A DNA stretch of 31,817 bases from Oscillospiraceae bacterium (GCA_020025345.1 JAHHSH010000013.1:1-31817), one strand, 5' to 3'; positions 21,815 through 29,333 are shown, numbered from the stretch's first letter. The notes: generated from the sequence alone by a model not told the origin. A program made the numbers and translations.

Positions 21815-22714
21815 TTGAAACAACCAACTGTCATTGCACTGGGCTTTTTTGACGGCGTACACCGGGGACACGGCGCACTGCTGCGCTGCGCCGCCCAGCG
21901 TGCACGGGAATTGAATGCCCGCAGCGCCGTTTTTACCTTTGACCGCCCGCCCAAAGAGGTGGTCACCGGCAAGCCGGTCTACCTCATCAACTCCACGGAG
22001 GATCGCCGGGAGCTGATCGAGCGGATCTACGGCATTGACGAGGTGATTTTTGCCCCGTTTGATGACAAGATGATGCACTGCTCGTGGCAGGATTTCGTCA
22101 CGAAATTGTTGGTGGAGGAGCACGGTGCGGTCCATCTGGTGGCGGGACACGACCACCACTTCGGCTATAAAAACCAAGGAACACCGGAGCTGCTGGTGGA
22201 AAAGTGCCGGGAGTTGGGCATCGGCTGCGACATTATCCCCAAGGTAGAGCATGACGGCGTCACCGTCAGCTCCACCTACATCCGCACACTGGTGGAGGCG
22301 GGCGAGATGGAGAAGGCGGCGGAGTTTTTGGGCCACCGCCACTGCTTGAGCCACACCGTCTGCCACGGGCAGCATTTTGGCCGCACCATCGGTATCCCTA
22401 CGGTGAATCTGACGGTGCCGCAGAATGTGCTGGTGCCTGCCTACGGCGTGTACATCACCCGCGTCTTTCTGCCGGATGGCAGCAGCTATGCCGGCGTTAC
22501 CAATGTGGGTGTTCGCCCCACGGTCAGCGACAGCGGCAATGTGACAGTGGAGACCTTCTTGTTGGACTTTGACGGTGATCTCTACGGAAAGAAGCTGCGT
22601 CTGGAGTTCTACCGCCACCTGCGGGGCGAGATCCGTTTTGCCTCGGCGCAGGAACTGAAGGAACAGATCCACCGGGACATTGCGGCGACCCGCGCCTATT
22701 TTGCAGAAAACTAA
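21815..22714 (+). CDS. ribF: Bifunctional riboflavin kinase / FAD synthetase
   Basis: A 299-residue protein that turns riboflavin into FMN and then FAD. The adenylyltransferase domain carries GFFDGVHRGH (nucleotide-binding GxHxGH) and the SSTYIRTLVEAGE block. The kinase domain starts near residue 180 with GRTIGIPTVNL and continues with NVGVRPTV and VETFLLDFDGDLYGKKL. Start choice is uncertain: a GTG at 21806 overlaps the truB stop codon, but GGAG is only one base from it; a TTG at 21815 has that GGAG at 10 bases and gives the usual N-terminus (KQPTVIALG). I list the TTG. Last gene of the long operon. Confidence 0.93.
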   Translation: MKQPTVIALGFFDGVHRGHGALLRCAAQRARELNARSAVFTFDRPPKEVVTGKPVYLINSTEDRRELIERIYGIDEVIFAPFDDKMMHCSWQDFVTKLLVEEHGAVHLVAGHDHHFGYKNQGTPELLVEKCRELGIGCDIIPKVEHDGVTVSSTYIRTLVEAGEMEKAAEFLGHRHCLSHTVCHGQHFGRTIGIPTVNLTVPQNVLVPAYGVYITRVFLPDGSSYAGVTNVGVRPTVSDSGNVTVETFLLDFDGDLYGKKLRLEFYRHLRGEIRFASAQELKEQIHRDIAATRAYFAEN

Positions 22715-22719
22715 AGAGA

Positions 22720-22754
22720 ACGCACGGAGTTTTAGGAAACTTCGTGCGTTTTTT
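22720..22754 (+). terminator. First terminator after ribF
   Basis: ACGCACG-AGTTT and AAACT-CGTGCGT pair (one mismatch) and are followed by six T, immediately after the ribF stop codon. Confidence 0.9.
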
Positions 22755-22791
22755 GTGGGGAAATATGCGGCGACACTTGATAACAGAGGAA

Positions 22792-22826
22792 AATCACAGA
22801 TTCTTGGAAAGAATCTGTGATTTTTT
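22792..22826 (+). terminator. Second tandem terminator after ribF
   Basis: AATCACAGATTCTT (22792-22805) and its exact complement (22809-22822) form a 14-base stem with a 3-base loop and a six-T run. Together with the first it isolates spoIIE from the housekeeping operon. Confidence 0.92.
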
Positions 22827-22898
22827 GATGTTCTTCTATTTCCCGACGCCTTTTGCCGCCTGCGAAGGGTACAATGACGGAAAAAGGAGGGCTTGTCC

Positions 22899-24959
22899 AT
22901 GAAACGTCCATCGCATCTCCCGTCGCCGCAGGTACTACTTCGGTGGCTGGGGCTATTTCTGTTGACTTTTCTGCTGACCGCAGCACGGCTGGGCGGCAGC
23001 TATGCGCCCTTCTCGCTGGCATTGACAACCGCTGCCGGGGCAGGTTTCCCGGCGCTTTTCTGCCTTTTGGGGGACGCCGCCGGAGCATGGCTTTTTCTGG
23101 ATTTCCAGCCGGGACTGCGGCATCTGGCCGCGGCGGCACTGATCGTATCGGGAAACCTTTGTTTTTGCGACACAAAGTACGATCACCACCCGCTGTTCCG
23201 CCCCATGCTGAGCGCCACGCTGACAGCGTTGGTGCAGGCCATCTATCTCTTCCACCGACCTCTTTTCCATACGGTGGTCTTTTTGCTGGCGCTGGCGATG
23301 CAGGCAGGGCTGAGCGTATTTCTCATGGATAAGTGGTCAGAGCTGGGGCAGCTGTGGCGTCGCCGCGGCGCTGCAAAGAGGGGAAGGCACACACCTTTGC
23401 AGTGGGAGGTGGCAGCGCTGCTGGGGTTTGCGCTGGCGCTTTCGGTGATGGAGATCACCGCGAAAAATGACTTTTCGCTGGGCCGTGCCGTGCTGGGCGC
23501 CGTGCTGCTCTTTTGCGTCGATGGCTTGACTCCTGCGCAGGGCGCCGTGCTGGGCTTTTGTGCCGGCTTGGCGGCAGATCTGGCAAGCGTCCAGCCGCAG
23601 CCCATTTATACCGTCCTGTGCACCGGCGGCTGTGCGCTGGCGGCCCTGTTTCCTCAGCGGCGGGTTTTGGCCTCGCTGGGATTTGGCCTAAGCGCAGCGG
23701 TGACGCCGATCCTCTTCGGCGCGGATGTGCCGCTGGCCTATCTCTGGGAGGCGCTTTTGGGGATGGTTCTACATATGGTGCTTCCTTGCAGGGAGGCGGG
23801 GCGGCGGCTGGAAACGCCGACGCGTGAGGAAAAAGCAGCGAGGGATAAGAACCGCTGGGAGAAGTCGGCGGCCGCATTTCGGGAGCTTTACGACAGCTTT
23901 TTTCGCGGCACGGAGCCTGCGCCGCCGGAGAATCCCTCCGTCATCTTCGACCGCGCCGCCGAGCAGGTGTGCCGCAGCTGCGTTCTCAGTAGCCATTGCT
24001 GGCACGAGAACTATAATGCCACCTATAGCGCCTTCAATGATGCCTGTCCGAAGATGCTGCGGCAGGGGGAGGCAAAGGCTGGGGACTTTCCCACCTATTT
24101 CACCTCTCGCTGTGTCCATTTCCCCTCGTTCCTTGTGGCGGTCAACGGGGAATTGCGGGCTTTTTTGCAGCGTCAGCAGTACCGTCGCCGTTTGCAGGAG
24201 ACGCGGAGCTTTGCACGCCAGCAATACGCCCAGATGGGGGAGATGCTCTCCGGTGCCGGCGCTGCCGAAGCGGTGGAGGCCATGGCCTGTCGGCAGCCCT
24301 TGGGCTACCGCATCGGTTCAGCGCTGCGTCCCAAGGATGGCGAGCAGGTCTGCGGCGATCAGCTGGATACCTTTGAAGTGGGCGGGACGCTCTATCTTCT
24401 CCTCTCTGACGGCATGGGCAGCGGCGAGGGGGCGCATCGGGAAGCCGCGATGACGGTGCGGCTTTTAAAGCAGTTTTTGGAGGCCGGGATCGAGCCTGCC
24501 CCGGCGCTGAAAACCCTGAATGCCGCCCTTGCCCTGCGGGGAGAGGACGGCGGCGGCTTCACCACGGTGGATCTTTTGGAATTGCAGCGTTGCAGCGGCA
24601 ATGCCGTGCTCTATAAGTACGGTGCAGCGCCCTCCTATCTCAAACGTTTTGGGACCGTCAGCCGGTTTACTGCCGCCAGCTTACCGGCGGGGCTGCAGCA
24701 GGGGGACCGCCCACCGGAGCAGACACGGTTATCCCTGCCCGGCGGTAGTTATTTTGTGATGGTCAGTGACGGCATCGCCGATGAAAATAACGATGAGTGG
24801 CTCTTAAACCTGCTGGCAGGCTGGAACGGCGGCGATGCCACGGAGCTGACGCGGCTGATTTTGTCGGAATCCCGCAGCCGCAAGGGGTTAGACGATGACT
24901 GTGCTGTGCTGGTGGTGCAGCTGCCGTCGCCGGGCCGTCCCGGTGCGATGGATGTCTGA
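22899..24959 (+). CDS. spoIIE: Stage II sporulation protein E (SpoIIE), PP2C-type phosphatase
   Basis: A 686-residue membrane phosphatase, shorter than the 827-residue Bacillus protein. Residues 10-300 hold about ten membrane helices. The middle region (about 320-440) includes the cysteine cluster VCRSCVLSSHCWHENY that marks SpoIIE. The C-terminal PP2C domain (about 465-680) has VCGDQLDTF, the metal-binding SDGMGSGEGAHREA, SDGIADENNDEW and LDDDCAVLVV. SpoIIE dephosphorylates SpoIIAA to release sigma-F in the forespore and acts at the polar septum. ATG at 22899 with AAGGAGG 8 bases upstream. No clear sigma-A or Spo0A site was found upstream. Confidence 0.93.
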   Translation: MKRPSHLPSPQVLLRWLGLFLLTFLLTAARLGGSYAPFSLALTTAAGAGFPALFCLLGDAAGAWLFLDFQPGLRHLAAAALIVSGNLCFCDTKYDHHPLFRPMLSATLTALVQAIYLFHRPLFHTVVFLLALAMQAGLSVFLMDKWSELGQLWRRRGAAKRGRHTPLQWEVAALLGFALALSVMEITAKNDFSLGRAVLGAVLLFCVDGLTPAQGAVLGFCAGLAADLASVQPQPIYTVLCTGGCALAALFPQRRVLASLGFGLSAAVTPILFGADVPLAYLWEALLGMVLHMVLPCREAGRRLETPTREEKAARDKNRWEKSAAAFRELYDSFFRGTEPAPPENPSVIFDRAAEQVCRSCVLSSHCWHENYNATYSAFNDACPKMLRQGEAKAGDFPTYFTSRCVHFPSFLVAVNGELRAFLQRQQYRRRLQETRSFARQQYAQMGEMLSGAGAAEAVEAMACRQPLGYRIGSALRPKDGEQVCGDQLDTFEVGGTLYLLLSDGMGSGEGAHREAAMTVRLLKQFLEAGIEPAPALKTLNAALALRGEDGGGFTTVDLLELQRCSGNAVLYKYGAAPSYLKRFGTVSRFTAASLPAGLQQGDRPPEQTRLSLPGGSYFVMVSDGIADENNDEWLLNLLAGWNGGDATELTRLILSESRSRKGLDDDCAVLVVQLPSPGRPGAMDV

Positions 24960-24973
24960 TTTTCTTTATAAGC

Positions 24974-25002
24974 GTATAACTTCTCCATGCCGGGGCAATA
25001 CT
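24974..25002 (+). promoter_or_regulatory. Candidate sigma-F/sigma-G-type forespore promoter
   Basis: GTATA (24974-24978), exactly 15 bases and GGCAATACT (24994-25002) fit the sigma-F consensus GywTA-N15-GGnnAnAnTw in every defined position except the last. It lies just after the spoIIE stop codon and about 28 bases before the start of the next gene. Prediction only; such short motifs can arise by chance. Confidence 0.45.
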
Positions 25003-25036
25003 GAATATATCAAACGGCAGGAGGAGGGTATATTTC

Positions 25037-25312
25037 TTGGTTAAAGGCATTTCCCGGCGGGTCATTGTGGTGGATTCGCCCGATCCCCACATCTTTGAAC
25101 AGGCAATATTTATCATTCGCAAGGACGCAGTTTCGGACGAGAGCGGCGTTACATCAGAGCAGGTAGTAGAGCAGGCAGTACGTATCGCCAAGAACTATGC
25201 CCATACACACGGCGCAGTGCCGCGCAGGAAATTTTCTCTGCCGCCCTGGCTGGCGGCGGTGCTGGGCGGCGGTGCCATCGGTCTTGCGTGGCTGCTGGTC
25301 TATCTGATCTAA
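25037..25312 (+). CDS. Small conserved-looking membrane-anchored protein of unknown function
   Basis: A 91-residue protein that I cannot name. The N-terminal part (KGISRRVIVVDSPDPHIFEQAIFIIRKDAV) looks like a compact alpha/beta fold; a helix follows (SEQVVEQAVRIAKNYAHTHG), then a basic hinge and one C-terminal membrane helix (about 70-90) with a Gly-rich core. I recall similar openings in other clostridial hypothetical proteins but cannot verify it. The TTG start is supported by a strong GGAGGAGGG 8 bases upstream. It follows spoIIE by 77 bases with its own candidate forespore promoter, and a terminator follows it. A sporulation role is an inference from context. Confidence 0.8.
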   Translation: MVKGISRRVIVVDSPDPHIFEQAIFIIRKDAVSDESGVTSEQVVEQAVRIAKNYAHTHGAVPRRKFSLPPWLAAVLGGGAIGLAWLLVYLI

Positions 25313-25337
25313 GGGTTTCTATCTTCTCTTCTCACTG

Positions 25338-25376
25338 GGGGGCGGATGGCGCAGGCCATTCGTCCCCGTCTTTTTT
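25338..25376 (+). terminator. Intrinsic terminator after the small membrane protein gene
   Basis: GGGGGCGGATGG (25338-25349) pairs with CCATTCGTCCCC (25356-25367) over 12 bases (two G-T), followed by GTC and six T. Confidence 0.88.
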
Positions 25377-25378
25377 CG

Positions 25379-25407
25379 TTGTTCTGCGATGGAGAATGTG
25401 GTATAAT
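25379..25407 (+). promoter_or_regulatory. Sigma-A promoter of the dusB-sigma-anti-sigma operon
   Basis: TTGTTC (25379-25384), a 17-base spacer and a perfect TATAAT (25402-25407) with TG just upstream (extended -10). About 35 bases before the dusB ATG. Confidence 0.82.
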
Positions 25408-25441
25408 ACCTCCGAATATAGAGATTTTCGGAGGATTTTCC

Positions 25442-26410
25442 ATGAAAATAGGCAATGTCAATATTTCATCCCGTCTGGCGCTGGCACCTATGGCGGGAGT
25501 TACGGATCTGGCTTTCCGTCAGATCTGCGCCGAGCAGGGGGCCGGTATGACCACCACGGAGATGGTCAGCTCGAAAGCGTTATGCTATCAGGATCGCAAG
25601 AGCCGTGGCCTTTTGAAGCTCTTCGACGGAGAGCATCCCGCCTCTGCCCAGATTTTCGGCAGCGACCCGGCGTGCATGGCGGAGGCCGCCTGTCGGGCGG
25701 CGGAGATCTCCGGCGCGGACTTTATCGATATCAATATGGGCTGTCCGGTGGGGAAAGTGGTGTCCAACGGCGACGGCAGCGCATTGATGAAGGATGTGGA
25801 CAAGGCCGCCCGCGTGGCCGAGGCGGTGGTAAAGGCCTGCCCTGTGCCGGTCACGGTGAAGATGCGCCGCGGCTGGGATAAGGGGAACATCAACGCCTTG
25901 GAGTTGAGCCGCGCACTGGAGCAGGTGGGCGTGGCGGCAGTGGCAATCCACGGCCGCACCCGCGCGCAGATGTACTCCGGCGCCGCCGACTGGACGACGA
26001 TCCGGGAGGTCAAAGAGGCGCTGCACATCCCTGTCATCGCCAACGGCGATGTGTTTTCGGCGCAGGATGCCGTGGATCTGCTCCACGCCACCGGCGCGGA
26101 TATGGTGATGATCGGCCGCGGCTGCTTTGGAAATCCGTGGCTCTTTGCCCAGGCCAAGGCGGCGCTGGAGGGAAAAGAAATCCCAGCTTTGCCGCCGCTC
26201 CATGAGCGATGCGATACAGCCGTGCGCCAGATCGAGCTGGCTGTGGCGGACAAGGGGGAGCACATCGCCATTTTGGAGGCACGCCGCCACTATGCGTGGT
26301 ATCTCAAGGGTGTGGCTCACGCCAATTATTATAAGGAACAGATCGTCCGTATGAATACGCTGGAGGATGTGTACCGCGTGACAGAGGGGATCAAGAGGGA
26401 TCTGAAATGA
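25442..26410 (+). CDS. dusB: tRNA-dihydrouridine synthase (DusB type)
   Basis: A 322-residue FMN-dependent TIM-barrel enzyme that reduces uridines in the tRNA D-loop. Motifs in order: LALAPMAGVTDLAFRQI, the MVSSKAL loop, the catalytic cysteine in INMGCPVGKVVSNGDGSALM (Cys101), VTVKMRRGWD, AIHGRTRAQMYSG, VIANGDVFS and the FMN-phosphate loop MVMIGRGCFGNPWLF. The C-terminal helical domain binds tRNA. The ATG at 25442 has GGAGG 9 bases upstream. A frame open further 5' runs through the promoter and is not used. The stop codon overlaps the start of an ECF sigma gene. Confidence 0.95.
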   Translation: MKIGNVNISSRLALAPMAGVTDLAFRQICAEQGAGMTTTEMVSSKALCYQDRKSRGLLKLFDGEHPASAQIFGSDPACMAEAACRAAEISGADFIDINMGCPVGKVVSNGDGSALMKDVDKAARVAEAVVKACPVPVTVKMRRGWDKGNINALELSRALEQVGVAAVAIHGRTRAQMYSGAADWTTIREVKEALHIPVIANGDVFSAQDAVDLLHATGADMVMIGRGCFGNPWLFAQAKAALEGKEIPALPPLHERCDTAVRQIELAVADKGEHIAILEARRHYAWYLKGVAHANYYKEQIVRMNTLEDVYRVTEGIKRDLK

Positions 26411-26997
26411 TGGAGGAGTGGACCATCGTAGAGCACGCGAAAAAAGGGGATGCGGCGGCCTTTGAGGAGCTGGTGAACCGCTATCAGAACAGCGTCTACC
26501 GTCTGGCGCTACGGATGTGCGGCAACGCCCACGATGCCGAAGAGGTGGCGCAGGAGGCGTTTGTGGCGGCGTGGCGCGGCCTGCCGTCCTTCCGCGGAGA
26601 GAGCAAGTTCTCCTCATGGCTCTATCAGCTGACCTCCAACGCGGCGGTGGATTTTCTGCGCCGTGAAAAACGGCACCGCAACACAACGCCGGTGGAGGAG
26701 CAGACGGAGCTGGCCGCGGAGGGAACACCGCAACAGGACGCCGAGGCGTCGGAGGTGCGGGAAAACCTGCAAAAAGCCCTGTTGGCGCTGACGCCGGAGC
26801 ATCGCCAGATTTTTCTGCTGCGCCAGATGGAGCAGTTGAGCTATGAGGAGATCGGTCAGCTGCTCCGCTTGGAGATCGGTACGGTGAAATCCCGGCTGAA
26901 TCGTGCGAAAAAGCAGCTGCGTCAAATTTTGCTGCGGCAGGGGAACATTTTCGAATCTTCTTCCGTCAAACAAAGTGGAGAGGAGGGAGATCGCTGA
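26407..26997 (+). CDS. ECF RNA polymerase sigma factor (SigW/RpoE-like)
   Basis: A 196-residue ECF sigma factor. Region 2 at about 10-85 has FEELVNRYQNSVYRLALRMCG, DAEEVAQEAFVAAWRGLPSFRGESKFSSWLYQLTSNAAVDFLRRE. A Gln/Glu-rich linker follows, then region 4 at about 120-175 with LTPEHRQIFLLRQMEQLSYEEIGQLLRLEIGTVKSRLNRAKKQLR. The gene overlaps dusB (ATGA) and its own anti-sigma gene (TGATG), so all three are coupled. Stimulus and regulon are unknown. It belongs to a different ECF type from the SigV-like factor earlier in the window, judging by the zinc-finger partner. Confidence 0.92.
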   Translation: MMEEWTIVEHAKKGDAAAFEELVNRYQNSVYRLALRMCGNAHDAEEVAQEAFVAAWRGLPSFRGESKFSSWLYQLTSNAAVDFLRREKRHRNTTPVEEQTELAAEGTPQQDAEASEVRENLQKALLALTPEHRQIFLLRQMEQLSYEEIGQLLRLEIGTVKSRLNRAKKQLRQILLRQGNIFESSSVKQSGEEGDR

Positions 26998-27596
26998 TGT
27001 GTGATTTTGACCGGATTGAATCGCTGATGGAGGGCACATTGCCAGAGGAGGAGCGCGACGAAGTGCGCCGCCATATGGAAACCTGTCCCGACTGCCGCCG
27101 CTGGTATGAGGCGTTGGAGGAACTGCACACGGAGGTGGCGGCTCCCGACGGATTTACGCAGCGCGTGATGGCCGAGGTGCGCACAACGCCGCAGTGCAAG
27201 AGGAAAAGTCCACGTCGCTGGATGCCCGTGGCTGTGGCTGCGGCCTGCGCCGTGCTGGTGGTGGGCCTTGGTTGGTGGAGTGAGGGACGGCTGGCAGACA
27301 CGCCGTCTGCGGCTGTTATGTCCCGGGAAATACAGGAGCCCTACAGCAGCAACGATGTGCCGGCGTCCTACCGCTGCCAGAGTGCCGATGGCACAGTGGT
27401 GAGCGGTGACTTGACGGAGGAGCAGACCGAAGCGGTGCGCTCTTGGCTGGCAGAGCAGAAACGTGCAGCAGATGAGATAGATGCGGAAGGTTTCCCGCTC
27501 TATGCCCTTACGGGGGAAGAGACAGCGGTGCTGAACCGTGCTGTGCCCGGACTTGCCCTGCCGGAGGGGGATCTGTGGCTGTACCTGCCCAACTGA
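26997..27596 (+). CDS. Zinc-finger (zf-HC2) membrane-bound anti-sigma factor
   Basis: A 199-residue protein. The N-terminal ZAS module has Cys2 and His26-x3-Cys30-x2-Cys33 (HMETCPDC), which in this family binds zinc and clamps the sigma factor in the cytoplasm. One membrane helix covers about 76-93 (MPVAVAAACAVLVVGLGWW). The outer domain (about 95-199) has no recognised fold: it contains YSSNDVPASYRCQSADGTVVSGDLTEEQTEAVRSWLAEQ and ends in LWLYLPN. This outer part probably senses the signal. The ATG shares a base with the sigma stop codon. A terminator follows 15 bases after the stop codon. Confidence 0.88.
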   Translation: MCDFDRIESLMEGTLPEEERDEVRRHMETCPDCRRWYEALEELHTEVAAPDGFTQRVMAEVRTTPQCKRKSPRRWMPVAVAAACAVLVVGLGWWSEGRLADTPSAAVMSREIQEPYSSNDVPASYRCQSADGTVVSGDLTEEQTEAVRSWLAEQKRAADEIDAEGFPLYALTGEETAVLNRAVPGLALPEGDLWLYLPN

Positions 27597-27611
27597 ATAG
27601 AACAGAAAGCA

Positions 27612-27649
27612 CAAGGTCGGAACGGATTTCGTTCGGGCCTTGTTTTTTT
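27612..27649 (+). terminator. Intrinsic terminator of the dusB-sigma operon
   Basis: CAAGG-C-GAACG pairs with CGTTC-G-CCTTG with one internal mismatch, followed by seven T, just past the anti-sigma stop codon. Confidence 0.88.
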
Positions 27650-27690
27650 GCGGAAAACGGGGAATTCTTCTTCCTTTTTGCCGGTAATTG

Positions 27691-27699
27691 TGGTATAAT
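27691..27699 (+). promoter_or_regulatory. Extended -10 promoter of queT
   Basis: TGG-TATAAT gives an extended -10 with a perfect hexamer; the -35 side (TTCCTT at 17 bases) is weak. Leaves a leader of about 98 bases before the queT ATG. Confidence 0.6.
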
Positions 27700-27705
27700 C
27701 CCTCC

Positions 27706-27803
27706 CGACAGGTTTCCACACCCTGTCCAAGCACCGTTTGCGCGGTGTTCGTTCGGCGCCCTGAGAGGAGCCGTTCTCTAAACAAAAAATGGGAGGTTTT
27801 TTT
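27706..27803 (+). ncRNA. Structured queT leader, candidate preQ1-sensing riboswitch
   Basis: The leader has hairpin GACAGG/CCTGTC (starting at 27706), hairpin CACCG/CGGTG, then an interleaved pair of stems: CGGC 27754-27757 with GCCG 27770-27773, and GAGA 27763-27766 with TCTC 27775-27778. An A-rich stretch and the Shine-Dalgarno GGGAGG follow. This H-type pseudoknot next to the ribosome binding site resembles the layout of class II/III preQ1 riboswitches, and queT is their usual target. I cannot match a published consensus base by base, so the class is open. Confidence 0.45.
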
Positions 27804-28334
27804 ATGTCCAAAATGAAGACCAAACAACTGACGACAGCGGCGATCGTGGGTGCCCTGTACGCAGTATTGTCGATTTTCGCGTCCGTATTCGGTATGACCT
27901 TCGGCCCGGTGCAGTGCCGGTTTTCCGAGGCACTGTGCGTGCTGCCGTTCCTGTTCCCGGAGACGGTCTGGGGCTTGTTCGTCGGCTGCCTCATCACCAA
28001 TATCCTCAGCCCCTACGGGCTTTTGGATGTGGTTGTCGGCTCCCTGGCGACGCTGCTGGCGGCACTGGCGACACGGCATTGTAAGAACCGCTTTGTTGCG
28101 ACGCTGCCCCCGGTCATTTTCAATATGACCATGGTGTCGGCGCTGATCGCATGGCAGGAGGTGGGTTTCGGCGGCGCTTTCTGGGGTGCCTTCGGCTATA
28201 ATGCCTTGACTATCGGCGCCGGTGAGGTGATTGCCTGCTGCGGTCTGGGCTCGATTCTGCTCTGGCAGATGCCCAAGATCCCTTTCTTCCGCCAGCTGAT
28301 GGCGGAAAACGAAGTGAAAAAGGAAAAGAGATAG
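27804..28334 (+). CDS. queT: QueT, S component of an ECF transporter for queuosine precursors
   Basis: A 176-residue protein with about five to six helices. The family motif VFGMTFGPVQCRFSEALCVLPFLFPETVWGLFVGCLITNIL identifies QueT (PF06177). Also typical are the short loop SPYGLLDVVVGSLATLLAALATR and the C-terminal FNALTIGAGEV-like block (here YNALTIGAGEVI). It binds preQ1, preQ0 or queuine outside the cell and uses a shared ECF energy module that is not in this window. The ATG at 27804 has GGGAGG 7 bases upstream; the ATG at 27789 overlaps that site and is rejected. Monocistronic. Confidence 0.92.
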   Translation: MSKMKTKQLTTAAIVGALYAVLSIFASVFGMTFGPVQCRFSEALCVLPFLFPETVWGLFVGCLITNILSPYGLLDVVVGSLATLLAALATRHCKNRFVATLPPVIFNMTMVSALIAWQEVGFGGAFWGAFGYNALTIGAGEVIACCGLGSILLWQMPKIPFFRQLMAENEVKKEKR

Positions 28335-28340
28335 AAAAAG

Positions 28341-28366
28341 ACGGAGGATTTCCTCCGTTTTTTCTT
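28341..28366 (+). terminator. Intrinsic terminator of queT
   Basis: ACGGAGGA and TCCTCCGT form an 8-base stem with a two-base gap, followed by TTTTTTCTTC. Confidence 0.9.
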
Positions 28367-28395
28367 CTTTTTTAAAGAAAAAGTGGAAAAATGGC

Positions 28396-28423
28396 TTGAC
28401 TTTTCTCCAGAATCTTATATAAT
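28396..28423 (+). promoter_or_regulatory. Sigma-A promoter of the rpsF-ssb-rpsR operon
   Basis: TTGACT (28396-28401), a 16-base spacer and a perfect TATAAT (28418-28423). The leader of about 75 bases has one hairpin (GAGCAA-ATCC-TTGCTC, 28444-28459). I do not see the CCG-containing S6:S18 binding motif known from some rpsF leaders. Confidence 0.88.
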
Positions 28424-28505
28424 AATTAAGCTTGCATTTTTGTGAGCAAATCCTTGCTCTCATCAAGAGAATGAGGGCCAAATGTCCAAAAGGAGGTGCA
28501 AAAGT

Positions 28506-28802
28506 ATGGCTAAGATTTCTGCCAACTATGAGGTCGTTTACATCATCGACCCTGCACAGGGTGAGGAGGCTATTGCCGCTACCGTGGCAAAGTTCCAGGC
28601 TCTGGCTGAGCAGAACGGTTCCAACGTGGTCGTTGACGAGTGGGGCAAGCGCAAGCTGGCTTACGCAATCGACTACAAGACCGAGGGTTACTATGTGCTG
28701 ATGAGCTTCACCAGCAGCCCCGAGTTCCCCAAGGAGCTGGATCGTATCCTGGGTATTACCGAGGGCATCATGCGTTCCATGATCGTCTGCAAGGGCGAGT
28801 AA
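28506..28802 (+). CDS. rpsF: 30S ribosomal protein bS6
   Basis: A 98-residue S6 protein: the ferredoxin-like fold starts with NYEVVYIIDPAQGEEAI, has the VVVDEWGKRKLAYAIDYKTEGYYVLMSF segment that contacts S18 and 16S rRNA, and ends with DRILGITEGIMRSMIV. The ATG at 28506 has AAAGGAGGTG 7-8 bases upstream; an ATG 24 bases earlier would cover that site. First gene of the operon with ssb and rpsR. Confidence 0.97.
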   Translation: MAKISANYEVVYIIDPAQGEEAIAATVAKFQALAEQNGSNVVVDEWGKRKLAYAIDYKTEGYYVLMSFTSSPEFPKELDRILGITEGIMRSMIVCKGE

Positions 28803-28814
28803 GGGAGGCGCACT

Positions 28815-29285
28815 ATGCTGAACAAAATTTTCATCATGGGTCGTTTGACGCGTGATCCTGAGCTGCGCCGCACACAGAGCGGTACCGCCGTGACCAGTTT
28901 CTCTCTGGCCGTGGATCGGGATTTTAAGTCCCAGTCCGGCGAGAAGGAGACCGATTTTATCGACGTGGTCGCCTGGCGCAGCACAGCGGAGTTCGTGTCC
29001 AAGTACTTCACCAAGGGCCGTATGGCTGTTGTGGAAGGACGGCTGCAGATCCGTGACTGGAAAGACAAGGACGGCAACAACCGCAGAAGTGCGGAAGTGG
29101 TTGCCGACAACATCTATTTCGGCGACTCCAAGCGCGATGGCGCAACCGGCGGCTACGACAGTGCCCCGGCTTACGGAGCTCCTACCGGCGGCTACAGTGC
29201 CCCCTCCGGCGGTTATTCCGCTCCTGTGGGCGGCCCGTCCGCATTTGCCGAGATTGATGAGGAGGACGGCGACCTGCCGTTCTGA
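28815..29285 (+). CDS. ssb: Single-stranded DNA-binding protein
   Basis: A 156-residue SSB with an N-terminal OB fold (1-105: MLNKIFIMGRLTRDPELR, VTSFSLAVDRDF, TDFIDVVAWRSTAEFVSKYFTKGRMAVVEGRLQIRDW). A Gly/Tyr/Ser/Pro-rich flexible linker with GGYS-type repeats follows, then the acidic tip DEEDGDLPF that recruits repair and replication proteins. ATG with GGGAGG upstream, 12 bases after rpsF. Confidence 0.97.
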   Translation: MLNKIFIMGRLTRDPELRRTQSGTAVTSFSLAVDRDFKSQSGEKETDFIDVVAWRSTAEFVSKYFTKGRMAVVEGRLQIRDWKDKDGNNRRSAEVVADNIYFGDSKRDGATGGYDSAPAYGAPTGGYSAPSGGYSAPVGGPSAFAEIDEEDGDLPF

Positions 29286-29333
29286 TTCGTGCGTGAAGCA
29301 CATTGTAATTTTTGATTAAAGGAGGAACCTTCC

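Noticed and set aside
22870..22875. TACAAT as a -10 box for spoIIE
   Set aside because: The start would fall at the edge of the Shine-Dalgarno sequence, no -35 fits at 16-18 bases, and no Spo0A box is seen. Left unassigned.
19926..22900. Long minus-strand frames opposite nrnA, truB and ribF
   Set aside because: Antisense to certain housekeeping genes, no ribosome binding site, composition rich in His, Gln, Arg and Ala as expected from reverse-reading GC-rich codons.
28424..28505. rpsF leader as an S6:S18 autoregulatory motif
   Set aside because: Only a simple hairpin is visible; the CCG-bearing internal loop known for that motif is not recognised.
26922..29303. A 793-codon minus-strand open frame crossing anti-sigma, queT, rpsF and ssb
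   Set aside because: It runs antisense through several well-identified genes, terminators and promoters and has low-complexity His/Arg/Gln composition. An antisense artefact of base composition.
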